Notes under the pieces: generated by a model
What the model was told of the DNA's origin: nothing
The model's database searches: none
What the model saw: the letters and a program-made list of their open reading frames with translations, nothing else
Shown here: positions 56,633 through 64,000 of the stretch, piece by piece
How positions within the stretch are numbered: the first letter of the stretch is position 1
Layout of the letters: every line of letters starts with the position of its first letter
Origin: Tenrec ecaudatus
Lineage: Eukaryota > Chordata > Mammalia > Afrosoricida > Tenrecidae
Length of the DNA stretch: 64,000 nucleotides
Assembly: GCF_050624435.1 (NCBI RefSeq)
Contig: NC_134546.1
Span: 75,557,700 to 75,621,699 of the forward strand
Reading direction: 5' to 3'
Made by a program: the position numbers and the translations under genes

Positions 56633-58967
56633 TTGATAGATGTATCAGCAATTTTGCAAAGCAGATCAGAGCAGGTCTTCTATCAGCATGTTGCAGGGAA
56701 GATCAGTGGAGTTTGCAAAAAGGGCACATCAGATTGATGCCACCTCACAAGGAAGATCTATCATCTGTGGGTTAGGGAGTGGTGCTGGGAACATTTTCCA
56801 GAAAGGGTACTGTGTAACGTAGTTTTGCAGGTCATCTCATGCAGCGGCTGCTTCTAGGTGTATAGAATCAGCATGTTGTGCCTACCATCAGATTTGGTAT
56901 GTATTTTTTTTCAATACATGTATTTCTTTATCGGCCGGTCTGTTGGCCCCTCCTGGTCATCAGTCATCTGCCTTACTCTGTATTACAGCATATAATAACA
57001 CACACACACAAAACCAAAAATTAACATTTGGAGTTTGACAGCAAGATAATCGGCCAATTTCTTTAAATAATATTCTTCAATATAAAAATCTGATTTTTTA
57101 AAAATCTGATTTTAAAATTTAGAATTAAAGAAAATCCTGAAACATGTGAGAAATTAAACCAGACACAGAATTATTGCACCGCAGCAAGAGGTGAATATGT
57201 TAGCCATTGAGTAGCCTGAGATGTTTGACAGCCTGCATTGCTCCTAGGAGCAGCACCAATTTGATAAACACATGTAAAAGGGCATATCAGAAGGTACCAC
57301 AGTGTTTGCCTGACCTAGACCACTGGTCGCCTGACTCCAAGGTATTTGGTAAGTCCTACTTACACAGGACCCTTGTGTGATGTGCAATCACGTGGAAACA
57401 CTCACACACACATACACACACAAACACGAGTCAACATTTGCGTGCACCCAAAAAGAACATCAGAAAGTACTTTTAACATACATTATTCTGTATATAAACC
57501 CGATGTTAAAATTAATAATTTGAAAAACCCTGAAAACTTTGAGCAATGAAAGTAGCACCCATACTATTCCTCAGTACGAAGAAGAGAAGTTTGTAACCAG
57601 AGAGGAGCCAGAGCTGCTCAACAGCATGCAGACCTCCTTATGAGCAGGGTGAGTGTGACAAACATACGTAAAGAAGCACATGAGAAGCTACCACAGTGTT
57701 TGCCTGGCCTAGACCACTGTTTGAAAGGCTGTCGAGGTGTTTGCTAAAACCCATGCTATGAAAACAACCGTATATGATGTGCAAGCACACACAGACACAC
57801 ACACACACACACACATCCAGGACCCCCAAATATTTCTCTCTAAGGGCGTAGCAATCTGCATATGCCAGGGACTTGCTGTGCAATTATGAAATATAGATAA
57901 AAGTCCTATTTTTCCCACAAACCTTTTGAAGCAAACATAAGAAGAGAAAAAGGAGAAGTGAACCCTATGCATACGTGCCTAAAATTTTCCAGAGAGTAGG
58001 TAGCAGAATTATTTCACCTACCTCTGAGCCTTTGATGCCTGACCTGGGCTCAGACCCATTGAAGGCGGAGACGCATGCGCACATGGGAACATCTCCCTCA
58101 GGTTGCCCTCAGCATCTTGCAAGGATGATCAGTAGTCACATCCAAGGGAGATCAGAGCAGCTCTTCTATCTTGCCAAGCAGATCATTGATATCTGGCAAA
58201 GTTGATTAGCGCAGGTCTTCTATAAGCATCTTCTGTGGAGAATCTGCAATATCTTGCTAAGTAGCTTAGACCAGGTCTCCTCACAACATCTTGCAAGGAA
58301 GATCAGCAGCATTTTGAAAGGAAGAGCAGAGCAGGTCTTCTATATCGAAAACACGATCATCCACATGTGCAAGGAAGATCGGAGCACATCTTCCATCGCC
58401 ATCTTGCAAGGCAGATCAGAAGCAGGTTGCAAGAAGATCGGAACAGGTCTCATCTCAGCACGATTTAAGGAAGACGAGGGATATTTTGCATGGAATATCA
58501 GGCCAGGCCATCTGCCAGCATCTTCCAAGGAAGATCGGCCACATATTGCAAGGCAGGTCAGAGCAGGTCTTCTGTCAGCATCTTGCAAGGCTGATGGAAG
58601 CATCTTGAAAGTAAGATCCGAGCAGGTCTTCTCTCAGCACCCGTTAAGGGTAACAGGGATACCTTGAAGTTCTTCTCTAGCACCTTGCAGGGAAGCGCTG
58701 GAGCATCTTTTGAGCAGTGTCATGGCTGGTCATCTATCGGCGTCTTGCAAGGCAGATCAGGGAAGATCAGAGTAGGCCTTCTTTCAGCACCGTAAAGAAA
58801 TATGAACGACATCTTGAAAGACAGCTCAGAGCAGCTTCTCCCGGCATCTTTCAAGGAAGATTAGCGACCTCTTACTAGGATCACCCTAGTAGGTCTTCTC
58901 TCACCATCTTGCATGGCATATCGAAGGCATCTTTCAAGGAAGATGTGGCCAGGTTGTCTCCCAGCAT
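56632..58967. repeat. Tandem array, unit 0 (2336 bp)
   Basis: First unit of a large tandem repeat, phased at CTTGATAG. It contains a lead segment (56632-56880), a spacer with two related modules of about 420 bp, each ending in a CA tract (57000-57430 and 57430-57816), and then a minisatellite block (about 58080-58967). That block is built of repeats averaging about 57 bp carrying GATCAGAGCAGGTCTTCT and CAGCATCTTGCAAGG. Clearly related to units 1 and 2 but visibly diverged. No gene; frames of up to 137 codons are the repeat read through. Confidence 0.9.
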
Positions 58968-59747
58968 CTTGATAGCTACTTCAGCAATTTTCCAAGGCAG
59001 ATCAGAGCAGGTCTTCTATCAGCACTTTGCAGGGAAGATCAGTGGAGTTTGCAAGGAAGGGCACATTAGATTGATCCCATCTCACAAGGAAGATCCTATC
59101 ATCTGTGGGTTAGGGAGTGGTGCTGCGAACATTTTTCAGAAAGGGTACTGTGTGAAGTAGCTTTGCAGGTAATCTCATGCAGCAGCTGCTTCTAGGTGTG
59201 TAGTATCAGCATGTTGTGCCTACCATCAGATTTTGGCTATATATTTTTGTCCACCAGCTGAATTTTTTTTTCTTCCTGTCTGTTAGGCCCTGCCTGGTCA
59301 TCAGTCATCTGTCTTCCAAAGGATTACAGCATACAATAACACACACAGAGACAAAAACAAAAGTTAACATTTGGGCTTGCACGGCAAGATAATCGGCCAA
59401 TTTTGTTAAATAACATTCTTCAATATAAAAATCTGTTTTTTTTGAAAATCTGATTTTAAAATTTAGAATTAAAGAAAATCCTGAAACATGTGAGAAATGA
59501 AACCAGACCCAGAATTATTGCACCGCAGGAGGAGGTGTATTTGTTAGCCATTGAGTAGCCTGAGTTGTTTGACAGCCTGCATAGCTCCTAGGAGCAGCAC
59601 CAATTTGATAAACACATGTAAAAGGGCATAACGGAAGGTACCACAGTGTTTGCCTGACCTAGACCACTGGTCGCCTGACTTCCAAGTTGTTTGATAAGTC
59701 CTAGTGACACAGGACTCTTGTGTGATGTGCAATCACGGGGAAACGCT

Positions 59748-59785
<38 letters not shown>

Positions 59786-60148
59786 TCCACATTTACGTGC
59801 ACCTAACAAGATCATCAGCCAGTACTTTTAAAATACATTATTCTGTATATAAATCCGATGTTAAAATTAATAATTGAAAAATCCTGAAACCTTTGAGCAA
59901 TGAAAGTAGCACCAATACTATTCCTCAGTAAGAAAAGGAGAAGTTTGTAACCAGAGAGGAGCCAGAGCTGCTCAACAGCATGCAGACCTCCTTATGAGCA
60001 GGGTGAGTGTGACAAACATACGTAAAGAAGCAGATGAGAAGTTACCCCAGTGTTTGCCTGGCCTAGACCCCTGGTTGACAGACTGTCGAGGTGTTTGCTA
60101 AAACTCATGCTATGCAAACAGCCGTATATGAAGTGCAAGCACATACAG

Positions 60149-60182
<34 letters not shown>

Positions 60183-62141
60183 CCAGGACCCCCAAATATG
60201 TCTCTCTAAGGGCGTAGCATTCTGCATATGCCAGGGTCTTGCTGTGCAATTATGAAATGTAGATAAAAGTTCTATTTTCCCCACAAACCTTTAGAAGAAA
60301 ACATAAGGAGAGGAAAAGGAGAAGTGAACCCTATACATACCTACCTATAATTTTCCAGAGAGGAGGACAGAGAATTATTTCACCCACCTGTGAGCCTCCT
60401 GATGCCTGACCTGGGCTCAGACCCATTGAAGGCGGAGACTCATGCGCACATGGGAACATCTCCCTCAGGTTGCCCTCAGCATCTTGCAAGGATGATCAGT
60501 AGACACATCCAAGGGAGATCAGAGCAAGTCTTCTATCTTGCCAAGCAGGTCAGTGATGTCTGGCAAAGTTAATCAGCGCAGGTCTTCTATGAGTATCTTC
60601 TGTGGTGAATCTGCAATATCTTGCTAGGTAGCTTAGACCAGGTCTCCTCACAACATCTTGCAAGGAATATCTGACACATCATGCCCAGAAAGACCAGTGA
60701 AGTTCTCTTATCAGCATCTTGCAAGGAAGTTCAGCAGCATTTAGCAAGGAAGACCAGAGCAGGTCTTCTATATTGCAAACACGATCATCCACATGTGCAA
60801 GGAAGATCAGAGCACGTCTTCCATCGCCATCTTGCAAGGCAGATCAGAAGCAGGTTGCAAGAAGATCGGAACAGGTCTCATCTCAGCACGATTTAAGGAA
60901 GACGAGGGATATTTTGCATGGAATATCAGGCCAGGTCATCTGCCAGCATCTTCCAAGGAAGATCGGCCACATATTGCAAGGCAGGTCAGAGCAGGTCTTC
61001 TGTCAGCATCTTGCAAGGGAGATCAGCAAAATCTTGCCAGAAAGATCAGAGCGGGTTTTTCCTCAGCACCTCTAAAGGAAGACCAGGGATTACTTGCTCG
61101 GAGGCTAAAGCAGGGCTTGTATCAGCATCTTGCAATGAAGGTCAGCAATAACTTGCATGGCAGATCAGAAGGCCAGGCACAACTTGCAAGGAAGATCTGA
61201 GCAAGTATTTTATCAGCCTCTGGGTAAGAAGATCCGCGAAATCTGGCATGGCAGATCAGACCAGGTCTTCCATGAGCATCTAGCAAGGCTGATGGAAGCA
61301 TCTTGAAAGGAAGATCAGAGCAGGTCTTCTCTCAGCACCCGTTAAGGTCCACCAGCGATATCTTGCAGTTCTTCTCTGGCACCTTGCAGGGAAGAGCTGG
61401 AAGCAGCATGCGAGGAAGATCATAGCTGGTCGTCTCCCGGCATCTTGCAAAGCAAATCAGAGCAGGTCTTCTGTGAGCATCTTGCAAGGCTGATGGAAGC
61501 ATCTTGAAAGGAAGATCAGAGCAAGTCTTCTCTCTGCACCCGTTAATGGCAAAAAGGGATATCTTGCAAGACACACCAGAGAAGTTCTTCTCTGGTAACT
61601 TGCAGGGAGGAGCTGGAGCAACTTGCAAGCAATATCATGGCTGGTCGTCTATTGCCGTCTTGCAAGGCTGATCAAAGCAAGTATTGTACCAGCCTCTGGT
61701 TAAGAAGATTCATAAAATCTGGCATGGCAGATTAGACCAGGTCTTCCATCAGCATCTTGTAAGGCTAATTGTAGCATCTTGAAAGGAAGATCCGACCATG
61801 TCTTCTCTCAGCACCCGTTAAGGGTAACAGGGATATCTTGAAGTTCTTCTCTGGCACCTTGCAAGGAAGCGCTGGAGCAACTAGCGAGTAATATTATGGC
61901 TGGTCGTCTATCGGCGTCTTGCAAGGCAGATCAGGGAAGATCAGAGTAGGCCTTCTTTCAGCACCGTAAAGAAATATGAACGACATCTTGAAAGACAGCT
62001 CAGAGCAGCTTCTCCCGGCATCTTTCAAGGAAGATTAGCGACCTCTTACTAGGATCACCCTAGTAGGTCTTCTCTCACCATCTTGCATGGCATATCGAAG
62101 GCATCTTTCAAGGAAGATGTGGCCAGGTTGTCTCCCAGCAT
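58968..62141. repeat. Tandem array, unit 1 (3174 bp)
   Basis: Same architecture as unit 0. The minisatellite block (about 60470-62141) is roughly twice as long, which accounts for the difference in unit length. It includes a (CA)n tract at 59751-59782 (32 bases) and another at about 60150-60181. Recurrent words are CTTGCAAGG, AAGATCAGAGCAGG and CTTCTCTCAGCA. Open frames on both strands (to 135 codons) reflect repeat periodicity. Confidence 0.9.
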
Positions 62142-62921
62142 CTTGATAGCTACTTCAGCAATTTTCCAAGGCAGATCAGAGCAGGTCTTCTATCAGCACT
62201 TTGCAGGGAAGATCAGTGGAGTTTGCAAGGAAGGGCACATTAGATTGATCCCATCTCACAAGGAAGATCCTATCATCTGTGGGTTAGGGAGTGGTGCTGC
62301 GAACATTTTTCAGAAAGGGTACTGTGTGAAGTAGCTTTGCAGGTAATCTCATGCAGCAGCTGCTTCTAGGTGTGTAGTATCAGCATGTTGTGCCTACCAT
62401 CAGATTTTGGCTATATATTTTTGTCCACCAGCTGAATTTTTTTTTCTTCCTGTCTGTTAGGCCCTGCCTGGTCATCAGTCATCTGTCTTCCAAAGCATTA
62501 CAGCATACAATAACACACACAGAGACAAAAACAAAAGTTAACATTTGGGCTTGCACGGCAAGATAATCGGCCAATTTTGTTAAATAACATTCTTCAATAT
62601 AAAAATCTGTTTTTTTTGAAAATCTGATTTTAAAATTTAGAATTAAAGAAAATCCTGAAACATGTGAGAAATGAAACCAGACCCAGAATTATTGCACCGC
62701 AGGAGGAGGTGTATTTGTTAGCCATTGAGTAGCCTGAGTTGTTTGACAGCCTGCATAGCTCCTAGGAGCAGCACCAATTTGATAAACACATGTAAAAGGG
62801 CATAACGGAAGGTACCACAGTGTTTGCCTGACCTAGACCACTGGTCGCCTGACTTCCAAGTTGTTTGATAAGTCCTAGTGACACAGGACTCTTGTGTGAT
62901 GTGCAATCACGGGGAAACGCT

Positions 62922-62957
<36 letters not shown>

Positions 62958-63320
62958 TCCACATTTACGTGCACCTAACAAGATCATCAGCCAGTACTTT
63001 TAAAATACATTATTCTGTATATAAATCCGATGTTAAAATTAATAATTGAAAAATCCTGAAACCTTTGAGCAATGAAAGTAGCACCAATACTATTCCTCAG
63101 TAAGAAAAGGAGAAGTTTGTAACCAGAGAGGAGCCAGAGCTGCTCAACAGCATGCAGACCTCCTTATGAGCAGGGTGAGTGTGACAAACATACGTAAAGA
63201 AGCAGATGAGAAGTTACCCCAGTGTTTGCCTGGCCTAGACCCCTGGTTGACAGACTGTCGAGGTGTTTGCTAAAACTCATGCTATGCAAACAGCCGTATA
63301 TGAAGTGCAAGCACATACAG

Positions 63321-63354
<34 letters not shown>

Positions 63355-64000
63355 CCAGGACCCCCAAATATGTCTCTCTAAGGGCGTAGCATTCTGCATA
63401 TGCCAGGGTCTTGCTGTGCAATTATGAAATGTAGATAAAAGTTCTATTTTCCCCACAAACCTTTAGAAGAAAACATAAGGAGAGGAAAAGGAGAAGTGAA
63501 CCCTATACATACCTACCTATAATTTTCCAGAGAGGAGGACAGAGAATTATTTCACCCACCTGTGAGCCTCCTGATGCCTGACCTGGGCTCAGACCCATTG
63601 AAGGCGGAGACTCATGCGCACATGGGAACATCTCCCTCAGGTTGCCCTCAGCATCTTGCAAGGATGATCAGTAGACACATCCAAGGGAGATCAGAGCAAG
63701 TCTTCTATCTTGCCAAGCAGGTCAGTGATGTCTGGCAAAGTTAATCAGCGCAGGTCTTCTATGAGTATCTTCTGTGGTGAATCTGCAATATCTTGCTAGG
63801 TAGCTTAGACCAGGTCTCCTCACAACATCTTGCAAGGAATATCTGACACATCATGCCCAGAAAGACCAGTGAAGTTCTCTTATCAGCATCTTGCAAGGAA
63901 GTTCAGCAGCATTTAGCAAGGAAGACCAGAGCAGGTCTTCTATATTGCAAACACGATCATCCACATGTGCAAGGAAGATCAGAGCACGTCTTCCATCGCC
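62142..64000. repeat. Tandem array, unit 2 (cut by the window end)
   Basis: Offset 3174 bp from unit 1 up to the first CA tract and 3172 bp after it, because the CA tract has 30 bases instead of 32 (62925-62954). By eye the only substitution found is C at 62496 against G at 59322. The unit continues past the window. Near-identity starts already at about 58735/61909, before the phase point chosen here. Confidence 0.92.

Noticed and set aside
57298..57335. CACAGTG in the array spacer (also near 57690, 59643, 62817) as cryptic RSS
   Set aside because: Neither a 12- nor a 23-base spacer leads to anything like ACAAAAACC, and no V or D coding end is adjacent.
58254..58667. 137-codon open frame in the tandem array, and similar frames at 60719-61200
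   Set aside because: They are the minisatellite read through; several frames and both strands are open because the short repeat has few stops.
56632..64000. Class-switch (S) region
   Set aside because: Switch repeats are rich in GAGCT/GGGGT or AGCT and precede constant genes; here AGCT is not the repeated core, and no constant exon is seen.
1..64000. D segments, J segments or constant-region exons
   Set aside because: No 12-base-spacer RSS pair flanking a short D-like segment, no WG-G J motif with splice donor, and no Ig constant domain was found.

Overview
This window is a stretch of a mammalian immunoglobulin heavy-chain variable (IGHV) locus. It contains 14 recognisable V segments or V remnants, all on the + strand, and an isolated V recombination signal. 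They are set in dense interspersed repeats. No bacterial-type genes, rRNA, tRNA or CRISPR arrays are seen. The evidence for IGHV is direct: two-exon V genes with short leader exons, octamer promoters (ATGCAAAT), canonical framework motifs (C23, W36, YYC) and 3' recombination signals (CACAGTG, about 23 bp spacer, nonamer near ACAAAAACC). The repeats suggest an afrotherian, most likely a tenrec. There are AfroSINE-like tRNA-derived SINEs ending in a ...TATGAGTC..AAT.GACTC.ATGG-type tail, RTE/BovB-like LINE pieces, and one SPIN/URR1-type hAT element. SPIN is known from tenrec and, to my knowledge, not from elephant or hyrax. The species call is inference.

Layout. 1-4.3 kb: tail of an IGHV3 pseudogene, an IGHV5-like pseudogene and an IGHV6-like relic. 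8.0-10.1 kb: LTR-like repeat, SPIN element, IGHV7-like pseudogene and IGHV3 fragment. 10.6-15 kb: RTE, SINE and old L1 debris. 15.4-18.1 kb: IGHV4 (clan II) gene with one nonsense codon, plus SINE and RTE flank. 18.1-19.5 kb: large non-coding retrotransposon-like repeat. 19.9-28.0 kb: IGHV6, IGHV7, IGHV3, IGHV5 and IGHV6 pseudogenes. 28-36 kb: further copies of the large repeat, one ending at a perfect 36-bp palindrome. 36.5 kb: IGHV3 pseudogene. 39.7-40.3 kb: the only V gene with an open V exon, IGHV4/clan II. 44.3-50.6 kb: orphan RSS, another one-stop IGHV4 gene, a 2.25-kb repeat insertion and an IGHV6 relic. 51-52.9 kb: L1 ORF2, LTR-like and RTE pieces. 54-56.6 kb: a clan II relic and an IGHV3 gene broken by an LTR-like insertion. 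56.6-64 kb: a nested tandem array of 2.3-3.2-kb units containing runs of a roughly 57-bp minisatellite.

The locus has grown by block duplication. One ancestral cassette (V7-V3-V5-V6) is present fully once and partly twice, and the V4 block of 15.4-18.1 kb is repeated at 45.2-50.4 kb. Mobile elements present in only one of two paralogues (SPIN, the 2.25-kb repeat, a 1.33-kb segment) order these events. Functionally the window would offer at most one V segment for V(D)J recombination, and that one has an odd splice donor and RSS. The rest are pseudogenes. I found no self-contained new biological system; the tandem array at the right end is the least explained structure. All coordinates of repeats are approximate unless a motif position is given, and all family assignments are from reading, not from searches.
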